Assembly (NCBI GenBank): GCA_023078685.1
Contig: JALGAS010000001.1
Span: 5,766,001-5,830,000 of the forward strand
Length of the DNA stretch: 64,000 nucleotides
Source: Neopestalotiopsis rosae
Lineage: Eukaryota > Ascomycota > Sordariomycetes > Amphisphaeriales > Sporocadaceae
Direction: 5' to 3'
Part shown: positions 29,613 to 40,759 of the stretch, piece by piece
How positions within the stretch are numbered: position 1 is the first letter of the stretch
How the letters are laid out: each line of letters begins with the position of its first letter
Made by a program: the position numbers and the translations under genes
The notes under the pieces: generated by a model
Told to the model about the DNA's origin: nothing
The model's input: only the letters and a program-made list of their open reading frames with translations
The model's database searches: none

Positions 29613-30838
29613 GGTAACGAGAGAGGTGCAGATGGAGGATTACTGTCTGTTCGATTGATAGATGGAGAACCACGGATCCGATCGAGTCGTCCGGACTCGA
29701 GGGCACGCCAGAATATATGTCCGTTTTTTGTTGCCGTCACTTTCAGCCAGATGAGAGGTGAGGTCGTTTGCATCTAGTCCGTCACGCCAATAGCGGCCCT
29801 CGAGCCATCCTCTGCTCCTTGAGTCCGGATGTCTGCATAGCCTCTGGCCAAATAGACGAATCCAATAGGGCTCCATCTCCTTCTTCGGCGAGCTGCTTCT
29901 ATGAGATGATCGGGAGAAATCTCCAAGCTTGGAGATGACGCATCCCCTCGTCAGAGCCTGGATGGTGGCCAAGCTTTCGGGCAGGTGATCGTCTTGTCGG
30001 TCGCAGTTCCAGGACTACAACCACAGTTTTGTACATGCTCTGCTCCTCTTCGCATATATTCGTTCAGGCGGCTGACACAGATCTTCCTTTGTGATCCCCA
30101 AATTGGAGGCAGCGCTGCACATGGTCGCCTGCGGCAGTCTACATATCTCACGCGAATGGGCGCGGCTCAAAAGAGGCTGCGAGTGCCTTGTGCTACGTCC
30201 ATCTGGGTGGGACTTCTAGGCAGTCCTCATATAACCATAACATGATAAGCATCATCATTTATGATAAATGCAGACAATACCTTGTCAAAATGACAACATG
30301 CAAGTTAATATGTGACCAGAGGCACGGGCCACCCCTATACTTAGGTTAGGTATTTTCAGCACATATAGTACGGTATTGTCAAATTTGAGTTCAAGGCGGT
30401 AGGGCGTGATTTAGGTTTGGCTAGATGGGAGTATCGCCCGGCCCAGCCCGTCATCTGTGGGGGTCAAGTATAGTAAGTTGGTGACGACTATCATCTTCAC
30501 AGCTGCCCTACACACCAGAGTCGATACATATTCTTGTGGATATTCTTTAGATCCTCCATCTAGTTCCATTCGTCACCGCTTTTGCTTTCTGTCCAGGATG
30601 TGCAAGGGAAAAGCTGCAAAGGTTGACGCCACACTCCGACCATGGGAAAAGCAAGACCACTCGATTGATTTTGCCATTTATGCTGCTGCTCTATATACGC
30701 GCTCCTATACAAAACCTGCACTGTCCTCAAGAATTCCATCCCTCCAATTCCTTCCCAGACCCATGAATCTTTGCAATCCAATCCGATTCTTCAAGCCCCC
30801 CACGAAAACTTGGAACGCTAGACGCGCCGCTCTCCGCA
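29613..30838. other. Intergenic stretch with no supported gene
   Basis: No coding region is supported. Open frames on both strands are short and have no recognisable content. Confidence 0.4.
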
Positions 30839-31095
30839 ATGTCTTGTAAGTGATAGTCACCCTAAAACCACGGACAAAGCGCGAGAAACTGACGCGGCCA
30901 GCCCTGACCGACATCTTTGAGGCTCTTTACAAGCTCGGCTACAACTCGACGTTGAAAGCTTTTATCCGAGAGGTTCAAGAGAACTGGCATTACCAAAAGG
31001 TCCAATTTGCAGAGTACCGCGATATTACAGTCCTATGTGGACGGCTGGCGATGGAGGAGGTGGTCCGTGACGCTGAGACCGAGGCCAACCATTAA
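30839..31095 (+). CDS. Small hypothetical protein or degraded gene
   Basis: ATG 30839, a 7-nt first exon, a 56-nt intron (30846-30901; GTAAGT, branch-like CTGAC, CAG) and exon 2 to 31095 give 66 residues, with a helical core (LTDIFEALYKLGYNST; VQENWHYQKVQFAEY). After the TAA the same frame stays open for another 58 codons of Glu/Arg/Gln-rich sequence (REEKNAEGRGEEQREEG). The TAA may therefore be a nonsense change in a longer protein. I do not recognise the family. Confidence 0.35.
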
Positions 31096-31329
31096 CGGGA
31101 AGAGAAGAATGCAGAAGGGCGGGGAGAAGAACAACGGGAGGAGGGAAAGCAGAAGACACAAGAACGGGAGCTAGAGGCAACGCGCAGCGAATCGCCTGCG
31201 CGGCCAGCCAGTTGTTACGTACTATACCAGAAGAGCTTCGCAAACGACACGCTGCTCTGCTGTTTCCCCTGAAAATATATCCGTTGCCGTCAGGAAGTAT
31301 CATTAGAAGCATGACTATCAATATAACTC

Positions 31330-31685
31330 TCCAATGCTAAGGGGGGTTGGACTACCCAAATCGGTCAAGGAAAACAACGATGTCTTGTTTGTGACGGCAT
31401 ACTCGCAGGAACAACAAAGCAACGGCATCTAGACCATAACCACCCGCTTTGCAAAGTGAATGGCTGCGATTACCGATGCCTTAACAAGAAGGATCTGGAT
31501 CGACACATCGCAGAGCATCCCAAATGCGACGGGTGCAACAAACCATTCCTTGACCGAGAAGTAATGGATCTGCACACGTTGCGGAGTTCTTGAGTCATGG
31601 GACAAGACCACGCTGCCCCCGGATATTCAGAGAGAAATTGACGAGGCCAACAAGAAGAAGCCACCGCCACGGTACAAGTACGCAG
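31330..31685 (+). pseudogene. Frameshifted zinc-finger gene fragment
   Basis: One frame (about 31340-31593) encodes C2H2-like fingers: QRCLVCDGI....RHLDHNH, then CKVNGCDYRC...DLDRHIAEH and CDGCNKPFLDREVMDLH. It then hits TGA. Reading on in the next frame gives ESWDKTTLPPDIQREIDE and a KKKPPPRYKYA end, just before a GTAATT. A one-base frameshift near 31580 and no start codon upstream indicate a broken gene. The finger pattern is of the same general style as in the Ulp1-like and nuclease proteins of this block, but the unit sequences differ. Confidence 0.55.
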
Positions 31686-31689
31686 TAAT

Positions 31690-32573
31690 TCCCCCTATAT
31701 CGGTTGTTTATCAAATTGATTTTTTATATAAGCTATTGATTGTTTTAAGCTCTTCCGGGGACCTGCGCTATAGGGCCTGGCAGCTGCTGTCACCATGCAG
31801 TTGTGGCAGTCGGTCTGACTTGCTGAGAACAAAGAGTTGAAGCATATCCAAGAATAGAAGTTGCAAACCCGCCAGCTTATAGGAGCGGAATTAATGCACG
31901 ACGCATTGCTAGCATGTAGATAATGCAAACAAAAAGTCAACCGAGTGCAAAGTCAGCTACAAATCTTTTGTCGCTAGTGCTAGTCGTTTGTCCTCATGGT
32001 ATCGCCAGAGACTCGATATCATGCTCTAACGAGATTCAATATTTCCACTCGTTTGCGAGCACTCCGTCGATGACAGGCACCATGACGCTCTATTCAGGAC
32101 ATTTGGCGGCAAGCTGCAGACACGAGGTTTTGGAGACTCAAAATGGCACAAACAAGTTGGCTTACCGCCATTTCATGCTATAATCAAATTTCAGAAGGTC
32201 TTTTCTTTGTTTGAAGTATCTCGCTAGCGCGTCTCCAAACGACAGCTTCTTGCAGTCTTGATGTCGTATGAAGAAACGTACGATTACGCGTTTGTCGATG
32301 CCTGAATCGAAGCAAACCGGGTCTGTGAGTATGTGGCGTGTGAGGGTCTTCGGCCCACGCCAAACGAGACATCAGAGCCATCTGTCGATCTCGTATCCTA
32401 CGGGACCCAGATGACAAGATATTAACAGATGCCGATGATTAAATACATATCGCTTATACTCCTCCTCCTGCGCTGCCTTCTCTTCCTGGTTCTTTCCTGC
32501 CCTCTTACCACGACTCTAAATCACAATCTTGCGTACATTCCAAACTTTACACTTGATCCGTCACACACGCATT
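31690..32573. other. Intergenic stretch with no supported gene
   Basis: AT-rich sequence with short open frames only; nothing I can support as a gene. Confidence 0.4.
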
Positions 32574-33162
32574 ATGTCTTCCACCGCTGCGACTCGCACC
32601 CCCCAAAGCGCCTCCGGCGAGTCCCAGGTCACACTGGATAAGCCTATCCACATTAGGTGTAAGTGCTCGGTTTCTCAAGTCCTCCTCTATTGGAGCCTTC
32701 ATCTGTCCAAGTTCCCATCCCCAACAATTCAGCTAAACAATCTCTACCAAAGGGATATATGACAGCGACGAGCCAGACGACTCTTTCGACATTGGCGGCA
32801 AATACACCTTGATGTTCAATGGAGATGGCACCGTCTCCTTGCACGACACCGCCGGTGACGTCCGCGCCTACGTCAAGGCCAACCGTGACCCCACAGCAAG
32901 CCTCGACCGCATAGATCAAGAGCACAAGAGGCTCGGTAAGGACTACGAGGGCTATGCTCGTGTAACCTATAAGTCTGGCCGCTTTCGTTATTGGCAGGGC
33001 AACACCGAAAACCATGGCTATAATGGCACGGCCGATTGCTGGTTCTTGAAGAAGATGTCTACGGAGACTTCTGACGAGAAGAAGGACGAGAAGAGCATGG
33101 AGGAGGGCAACAAGGATGAGATTGACGAGAGACACAAGGCTGGCGTCGAGCAGAACGTCTGA
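32574..33162 (+). CDS. Hypothetical small soluble protein, two exons
   Basis: Exon 1 (32574-32658) and exon 2 (32753-33162) join in phase 1 over a 94-nt intron to give 164 residues. The start follows a CT-rich leader. The N-terminus is Ser/Thr-rich. The middle part has beta-rich and aromatic segments (GGKYTLMFNGDGTVSLHD; YEGYARVTYKSGRFRYWQGN) that suggest a small compact domain. The C-terminal 35 residues are charged and disordered (DEKKDEKSMEEGNKDEI). There is no signal peptide. I do not recognise the family; the GC-rich exon in AT-rich surroundings supports it being real. Confidence 0.55.
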
Positions 33163-33648
33163 GATTCTGATTGGGCTCTTTCAACGTATGGAAACAGGCG
33201 CAGCTGCCAAGTCGTAGCACAATAAATACAAGCCTCTTATGGTAACAAATCTTATTGGTCTCATGGGAATTGCAGAAAGCAAACGCGTTGTGCAGTCAAC
33301 ACAGTGAATTCGAGTCACTACAATAGCTGACTGAAGGATGCGAAGAGTCCACAAAACGGGTACAGGAAGCCCTTGAGACCTGCTCGGCGCTCGAAAGCGA
33401 GACACACAGCGATTTTCGAGACGCAAGTATTTCCCAATCTGCCCAGAACAAGCAAAGAGTGCGATAAGTAGAAGCAGCAAAAGACCACAGGACCAATCCT
33501 TTAAATCAACCAATCCCAAGGTCAGTCCGTCGACTCCAAACCAAAGATCACGGGACCCTTTCATCAAATCGATACAAAATCACAGGACTAAGTCCTCAAA
33601 CCACCAAAGTATTACAGGTCCGGGTGGTTCAGAGCCTAGGGGGAAGGT

Positions 33649-34370
33649 TCATCGTCCCATTGACGGCCCGTATCTCTCCAAGAGAAGCTTTTTGTGGAGG
33701 TCTACAATCTCCTCGGCATCGTCAACAAAACGGTCTAGCTTGTTGAGTCTATCTTTTGCCAGGTCCGCTTTGGCCTGGGCCTGCTCGAAGGCGGTTTTGG
33801 CCCTCGCCTTCTTTTTGGAGACTCGAACGACGTGCTTTTCAAGCTTCTTGAAATTATCGTCGTTCATAGGGACGCCGTTGGTCTTGGCGGTGTTGACCCA
33901 CCAGCGCGCAAAGTTTGGGACGTCATCAGGATCTGGGCTTTCAGGTGGAGGCCGCGACTTCTTCCAGGCGATGATTTCTTCGTCTGTCTCATCGTCCGTG
34001 AACAAGTGGTCGGAGAATTTCGCTACAAGAAGTGGTCAGCCAGCGAACGAACCGACGCGGGTCGTGACTCACCTCTCTCCTCCGGTGGGAGGTGTGCGTT
34101 TCTTCTTTTTTCAGAGGACTTCTCCTAATTCAATATGAGTAGCTACTCATACTGCCGGAAGCTGGCTTACTTACAGCGCCAGTTTCGCGGCGGGTTGCGA
34201 AATCTTTCGGTAGTTTCCGTTTAACCGCTGCCGGTCGAGCCTGCACTTTGTCAGCACAAGAACCGCAAAAGCCTGAAATGAAATATACTTACACTGACCG
34301 GAGTCGGCGGCTCCTTCTCCTTTCCCTCCCTGCTCGGGGTGCCTGGCATTCGGTCGATTGGACTGCCCAT
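33649..34370 (-). CDS. Hypothetical coiled-coil protein, four exons
   Basis: Exons 34370-34293, 34240-34175, 34124-34073 and 34022-33649 all join with GT-AG sites and matching phases (0, 0, 1), giving 189 residues. The first three exons encode a basic, disordered N-terminus (TPSREGKEKEPPTP; ARPAAVKRKLPKD; EKSSEKRRNAH), a likely nuclear signal. The last exon starts acidic (FTDDETDEEIIAWKK), then has NFARWWVNTAKTNGVPMNDD. It ends in a long charged coiled coil (VSKKKARAKTAFEQAQAKAD and onward). No family is recognised. Four exons in perfect phase make a real gene likely despite the short length. Confidence 0.65.
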
Positions 34371-35637
34371 AGGCCAGTTGCGAGCAATAGGTGCGGGTTT
34401 AGAAGAGGTCGGTAGTCTTTGCGGCCTGAGAGGCGTAGGAATAAGTCTCGTTGAAGGCCAAGATGGAGGTGAGAGGAAGGGGAACTAGACCAAGACTCGC
34501 CACGGATGAGACCCTCTGTATATACTCGAGAAGAGATCTAGTCTTCACCTTAGACAGCACTAGTCAGTAAAAGCTGTCGTTTATTTATACAGAGCATGCG
34601 TTATATGCAAGGCACTCCAGACACAACGGACCGCTTCCTGGCGAACAACGCAATTACTATATTGCAGGCTACCAAAGGTTTTTTTTATTGCCTAGCCCAG
34701 CCTAAAGACTTTATTATAGACAAGGCAAAAACGTCCAAAATAACATATTAGGCGTAATAGGTATTAAAGCAATCGATAAAGAGCCTTTTGGAATATAGCA
34801 TTAGCAGCTACGTTGTTGGAATCGCTTCTCAAAGACGGTGTCGGGACTGCAGATGCAAGACTAAACCGCAGACCAAGGCCGCATACGCCCGCAGTTTGGT
34901 CGATATCTTGAATGTCATTGGCCTGGCCGTAGCGGTCTCAAACATGATGGATCGAATGCCAGAGAGAGCCTCTTTGTCCCCATGGCAGCTGACAAGACGA
35001 AGTTCGAACGTAAAGGCCTCAGCAGTGCTCCAGCGGCACACCCGCCAGATCGGGGATGAGCCAGCACATATCCAAAAGATCTCCAGTACAGAGCACGGGG
35101 CGTTTGGTGTGAATATGCGCCCTGTCACTTGGAGAGCATTCGGAGTGTTCTCGCGTCGTCGTCCCATATACTGCAGCAACTGGTGGCTTTCCTCTCTGCT
35201 TGCCGCCCTTTGTCTCTGAGCCGCAGCAACCCCGGCGCCCCTGCATAGGATCGGCTTTCACATCTCGTCCAGTTGGTTAGCAGATTCTTCCAGGTCTTAT
35301 CCTACTACAGTAGCAATCCTTGCCAGTGCTAGTCGTGCCCTTTGACGAATTAATTATAAATGTAGTTGAGTTGAAACGGCAAGTCTTGTATTGCTTTATG
35401 GTTGATCTCGAGGCAAGGTGTAGATTATCAGAATGGAGGTCTTGGGCGCTTTGTGTTCAATTTGTAGTGTCAAACATGTCTTTATGGGTTGCGGAGAAGT
35501 TTATTTGATATACTGGCTATTTTGAAGATAATGTTATTCCTTGAGGCGATGCCTAGCTGTTATGTCCTCTTGCCCCAGAACGAGATCCCCAAAGCGCTGG
35601 AAACTCCTTTGAGCACCAACCTGTTGATCGGCACAAG
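34371..35637. other. Intergenic stretch with no supported gene
   Basis: Contains the promoter side of the minus-strand gene at 33649-34370. Frames at about 34788-35219 on both strands show no domain, start context or splice extension. Confidence 0.4.
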
Positions 35638-37289
35638 ATGAATATAGTGCTGCGAGAGCACCGCTGTGGTTGGCGTCGCCCTGACGGGACTGTATGCGGT
35701 GCCACCTTCAAGAGGAGATGGAACCTCAAGAGACACAGCGTCCAGCATGATCAAGGTAAAGATCGGCAACAAAGCGCCATCGCCGATATCCCAGGTACCG
35801 CTTCGTTGTCCAGAAATGCAGCTCCAGTGCTGCCACAGATGGACCCAGGCATCACGGTCCTTCCCAGGGTCGCCCCATTGCTGGCCATCACCGATGCCAT
35901 ACTCCCAGGCGTGGCGCCCACTACGTTCGCCGGCTTGGCACACGATGAATTCGAGCATCGCGCGTCGTCTTCAGCCCAGTCCCTCCTATTGTCGTCCCCC
36001 TCAAGCTCACCTGCGCACATGGACTGGGACAGTCCCGAGGCGAGACGGTACTGGTCTGGACGCAAGCGCCTCGAAGAACCGATGCCTAGCTACGAGGTCA
36101 AGCTGTCAAGATCGGCTCACCAGCAAAAGGCGATAGAGTGGCTCTCGGACGCTGGGAAACGCCATTTCGAGTCGTGGATCCGTGCCTTGATGGCCTCGTG
36201 GGGTTTTTCGTCCTCCGTCGGCAGCTGCGGCATGTGCTTTACCTGCCCAGCAGACTGGATGAGCCTGGAGGCTGATGAGGTTGCCGGGCACCTCAATCAA
36301 GGCAGTACTCCAGTGAGTTGGGCCGTGTGGCACGGGAGCCGTTCTCGAGATCTGATTTCATGGTCCCGTTTTTTGTCCCGTGAAATGCCTTTTTCCTTGT
36401 TTCGTCCAGAGAACCTAAGCTGACGGCATTTGTAATAGAAGTCGACCTCCACCAGACCAGTCAGTCTCATACTTTCCCGCCCATGTATAGTGTTACTCAC
36501 CTCTGCTAGACGTTCAGATATTCGGATCACACGACCGCGGCCGCGAGGGCAGCCGCGTGGTATGGACAGTGGCCGCGCGGCGGCGTAGAGCTCGACAACT
36601 TCTTGGAGTGCGGCCCGTTCCAGCGCATGGATGGCTCCCACCTTTGCCATAACCGACTTTGCATTTTGCCCTCCCACATCGTCTACGAGCCGGTCGCCGT
36701 CAATGAGTCGCGCGCCGACTGCTCCGACCGCGCGCGGTTTCTCCGTGTCCATGGTCGCCCCGTCCCGGCCGCTTGTGATAAACATAACCCCCCTTGTTTG
36801 ATGCAGCACGCGGTGCTGACGATGTACGAGAGGTGTTTGATCCAGGTGTGGCTTTATCGTGCGTTCAGAGGCTTCGAGAGTCCACCACCACCTCGGCGGC
36901 CGCGGCTGTACCCATTCCCCTCTCTAGAGTACGAGCTCCCTCTGCGTTCCGTCGGCGTGGAGCAGGCGATTGACGTGCGCGTATCTGATCGCGTTCCGCT
37001 CGTGCGAAGAAGAGTAGACCACAAGCCGGGCCTCGTATGTAGCTTGTGTCTGTCGGGTCGCATAAAGGGGTTCGCAAAAGCCGTCGACTTATGGGCTCAC
37101 ATCGTCCATCATCATCAAGATCGCAGCGATCAGGACAGGCTGGCTGAGGTGCGCCGGGCTGCGGCGCTGTGGAAGCAGTACATTAGTGTAGAGGTGGTGC
37201 TGGGTTATGGTGCTATACAACACAGGCTGGACCAGCTAGACTCGCCGAATTTTAGGTGGGCTGACGTGGAAGGGTGGGGTCTGCGATAG
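35638..37289 (+). CDS. C2H2 / I-PpoI-type His-Me finger nuclease fusion, paralog 2
   Basis: Exons 35638-36312 and 36510-37289 (one phase-0 intron of 197 nt, GTGAGT...GCTAG) give 484 residues with the same layout as the protein at 12664-14183. The N-terminal finger is HRCGWRRPDGTVCG...RHSVQHD. The shared middle block follows (PSYEVKLSRSAHQQKA..WLSDAG; IRALMASWG; CPADWMSL). The nuclease core has His269, Cys271, Cys276, His281, Asn290 and Cys296, again at I-PpoI spacing. CDKHNPPC is the second zinc site, and the C-terminal finger is CSLC....LWAHIVHHH. The end ADVEGWGLR matches RDVMAWGLR in paralog 1. The intron that paralog 1 has after PCLMR is absent. All core residues are kept, so catalysis is plausible but unproven. 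Confidence 0.8.
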
Positions 37290-37290
37290 C

Positions 37291-37306
37291 GTGTGCTTGG
37301 GCACAC
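37291..37306 (+). repeat. Palindromic repeat copy 3 (GTGTGCTTGGGCACAC)
   Basis: Begins two bases after the stop of nuclease paralog 2. It is identical to the 2033 copy and inverted relative to the 12199 copy. The right flank has CTATCTAACCTAG and TGCTACC. It could fold as a hairpin in the 3' UTR of paralog 2, but its other copies are not next to stops. Confidence 0.6.
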
Positions 37307-38977
37307 AGAAAGATCTATCTAACCTAGTATATGCTACCTATTCGAATGTTAATCATACCAAGTCATAATTCTTTCTTGATATATTCTACCTGTTACCACT
37401 ATTCTGCCAAAAGCCGACTCCGACACCCATTGCCTATTAATAAAAACAATGCATTATCAAAAACTCACAAGACAGCCAAAAACTCATAAGACAGAGTAAA
37501 ATAGCGCGAGACCTACATAAAACAGCATAAGACCTGCGTAGAACAGTGTTTTTGGAGTCGATTTTTACCTAAAATGGCAGTCATCCCCATTTTTCTGTCA
37601 GATAGGGGGCTTACAGGGTGGGCCAAGTTGGGTCTTGGCGTCCATGAACACCGAATCCATTTATACATTGAAGGTTCACGATGTGTAACACCATGATAGC
37701 TATAAGGTTATTCGGGTCGCACAAGCTTCATGACTTGCATGAATTTTTTTCTCCTCTCTTATTGTCTGACATGAAATGTTGCTATAAGCCCCTTATTAGA
37801 AGTGACCTTGTTCATAACCGCCGAAGGATGCGTTGAGGCATAGTTCTCCTTGTACGCTATAGCCCAAGGCGGCGCTAGCGGGTGTGTCAGCCATAGTGTT
37901 GAACTAGAAAACTAAAAATAGTGTCAATTATAGATCTGACGCCCAGCTTTGCCATTAGCCCATTGGTTAACTTCGGTTGCGCACGATTGGCAAGGAACCC
38001 TTTAGACGGAAAAGGGGAGATTAGGTAGATAGCTGGAGTGCTTAGCTGCCCTGGACCTTGTACAGTTCTGTTCTTTATATGGGAATGTTTAATGTTATGC
38101 GAGCAAAAAGATCAGATGGTTTCTTGCCCTTCCTCCCAAGCCTCAATGGGAGAAGTGAAATAGTGAAAAGGCTCGGGACCGAAATTGGCGGTGACTGGAC
38201 AGAACAATCAGAACATCCATGTCAACGAGTCAACGACAAATTGAGGCTCAAAGGTCCCTGATTGATCCTTCTTACTCTGACCCAAGCTGGCGGAGACGGT
38301 AGGAAGTTTCTTTTCTTTATATCTTGTGCGACCATACGATGGTATGCAAGAGAAAGGTTGTCTCTGAGTGGAACATTGCCCCGTTGAACCAGCAGCTTTC
38401 TTTCCGTGATCCAGTGACAACCCAAGACAACAGCGCAGCCTCATTCGCCTTTTCAAGGAACCATTCAGAACATGGCTGAATTAATTTGTTTCATGGAAGG
38501 AGAGAACTGAGCCACCCATGTTTGGATTTTTTGGTCAGTGGGCAGAACCATGACAAAGTGGGTGAGCAATGGCACCAAGTGGTCCCCCTAGCGAATCCTA
38601 CGGGCCATAGCACCAGGTCAGGACTTTAGCACAGCCCAACGCACTAGGCTAGGGAATGAGGAGAGAGAGAGCGCGCATGGAAGCAAACAAACGATTGCTG
38701 CATGGAGAATGAGAAAGGAAAAAGATCATATATCTCAAGAAGTTGCAGTTTAAAGTTTCTTGCCTTGCCCACTTCTTGTGTCACTTATGCATTCTGCTTC
38801 TGACCTTTGTTCGCGTGTCTTGCGGTGGGAGTTTCATCGCATACCTCTAACACCCAACATTGTATCATATCATTGCGAAACAAACAACTATAACCAGCAC
38901 GTCAACCTGCACATATACATTGTCAGGAAGCGGCACGATCTTGCTTCATACTCTCACAAGAAACCAAAATAGCCACA
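37307..38977. other. Intergenic stretch at the edge of the accessory block
   Basis: No gene is supported. The 37440-37580 part is A/T-rich with a doubled CCAAAAACTCA(C/T)AAGACAG word. The last 250 bp are probably the promoter and leader of the gene at 38978. Confidence 0.4.
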
Positions 38978-40051
38978 ATGGTCTTCAGTACACCGAACAG
39001 CGAAGGCCTATGGCGTAAACGTCAACTTGTACCATATTGGATAATACAAGGATTATGTTGTGGTGTATTGGGCGTTATTGCATGCTTGATGATTGGTTCC
39101 AGCACCGTGTTCCTCGTAGTAGGCCGAGGAGATGAGGATGTGAGCTGGTTTGGATATCCAGTCAATGATTTAGCAAGAGTCGCTGTGTAAGTGCCAACTC
39201 CACAGAGTGTTGAATATGCGCCTGATATGTCATGAACCGGTTCAGCTAACACGGGACTCAATAGTGCAATCGGAACAGTACTACTCGTCTTTTGCATCCT
39301 CACATTAGCGCTTTGCGCAACCGAAGCAATATTATACAAAGCCAGCCGACTCAGACCAGCACTTCTACTGGCCTTTGCCTGTATCAAGACCACCATCTGG
39401 CTGGTCTTCTTCTTTTTCGTCGTCGTCTCGGCGGCACACGGCGCCCCGAGCCCGCTCAACCTGATTCTCGCCATCATGCTCGCCGTGACGAGTGTAGGAC
39501 AGCTCGTCCTGGGTGCCATTTACACCCACAAACTACAAAAGTCGATACACGACCGAGGAAGATACGCCGATCTCGAGAGGAGCGAGGGCGGCGGCAAGGC
39601 GGCACCGAACATGGCCACACTTCCGCGCTCCAATACCTGGCGCAAGTCGATCCCGGCCATTACCGTCACGTCGCGGCAGTGGTCGCCGCGAAGCAGTATA
39701 GAAGAGGAGGAGGACATCACCGACTACGAGAGCTACCGCAACTCGCTGCTGCAGGCCGAGAACCTGCGGAGCGGAGGCGCCCACGAGCTCGCGGTACCGG
39801 AGAGCAGTCCTCTTACTACCACTGCCGTCAAGGCCGAGACGCGGACCATTGCCTCGTCCGACTACGAGGCCTCCATATTGAGCGGCGTCGTGAGCCCGCC
39901 CACCAGCCCTGGCCTGGCCACGACGCTGTCGCCGCCGCCGATTCAAAAGAGCTACTCGCCCGCTAGCAACACGTACGAGTTTGACCAGGCGGACTTGGCC
40001 ATTACTGGGTTTTATGGGTCTGGGTATGAAGGCGATACAAGAAGATTTTAA
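38978..40051 (+). CDS. Four-TM fungal membrane protein, function unknown
   Basis: Exons 38978-39186 and 39265-40051 (78-nt intron) give 331 residues. Four hydrophobic segments are visible: IIQGLCCGVLGVIACLMIGS, AIGTVLLVFCILTLALCATE, LLAFACIKTTIWLVFFFFVV and LNLILAIMLAVTSVGQLVLG. A long cytosolic-type tail rich in Ser/Thr/Pro and acidic residues follows. The tail has several SP/TP sites (VVSPPTSP; QWSPRSS), which suggests phosphorylation. The layout resembles MARVEL-like fungal plasma-membrane proteins, but I see no diagnostic motif. There is no cleavable signal peptide. Confidence 0.75.
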
Positions 40052-40759
40052 AGCCATAAAAAGGCAAATAATGAATGAAAAGAAGCGTCGTTTTTCGTCC
40101 CATGTCATGCTGAGTCAAATGCTTGGGTTTGGTGTTTTGACCTCGTGTCTGTCTTTCCGGGTCCTACATTGCATTGCATAAGCCACGTGCAATACTTGGA
40201 TCCAGCCTTTTGAATGTATGTGATGCATCGCATCCACTTTCTGCGGCAAGATACATTGATGAGCCTCGATACGCAGTGAGTTTGCCTTTAAGCCCAGCTC
40301 GTCCACGTCTTTGACATGTTGGACGCCGGGACATAAGTGGGGTGAGGCCGGAGCGACCCGGACCGTACTCGGGACCCGCATCTTGCTGCAGCAAAAGAGT
40401 TACATCGCAGCCACACATTTGTGTTTTGTGTTGCATGCATAAACTCAATTGTCAAAATAAGTCTTGTCTCATGTTTCGAACTGCTTGCCAAACCTTGGAG
40501 TTCACCTCCAATTCGCAGTCTCCAAGCAATTTCGCGTAAAGACGGTACCTACGTCATTCGTCCTTTTTACGTCATTATTACCGTGGACGGCAGCGCGGGG
40601 ACCTGGAGAGCTACATAAACAACCACAGCTGCATTCCCATCATTTACATGTTCAACTTAGCCAATCAGTATGATCAATTGACTTCAGAAAGCCATTACTT
40701 TTGATACGTGATATCTGGCATAACTCCTCTCTAATCACTGGTACATCTGAGGAGGCTCA

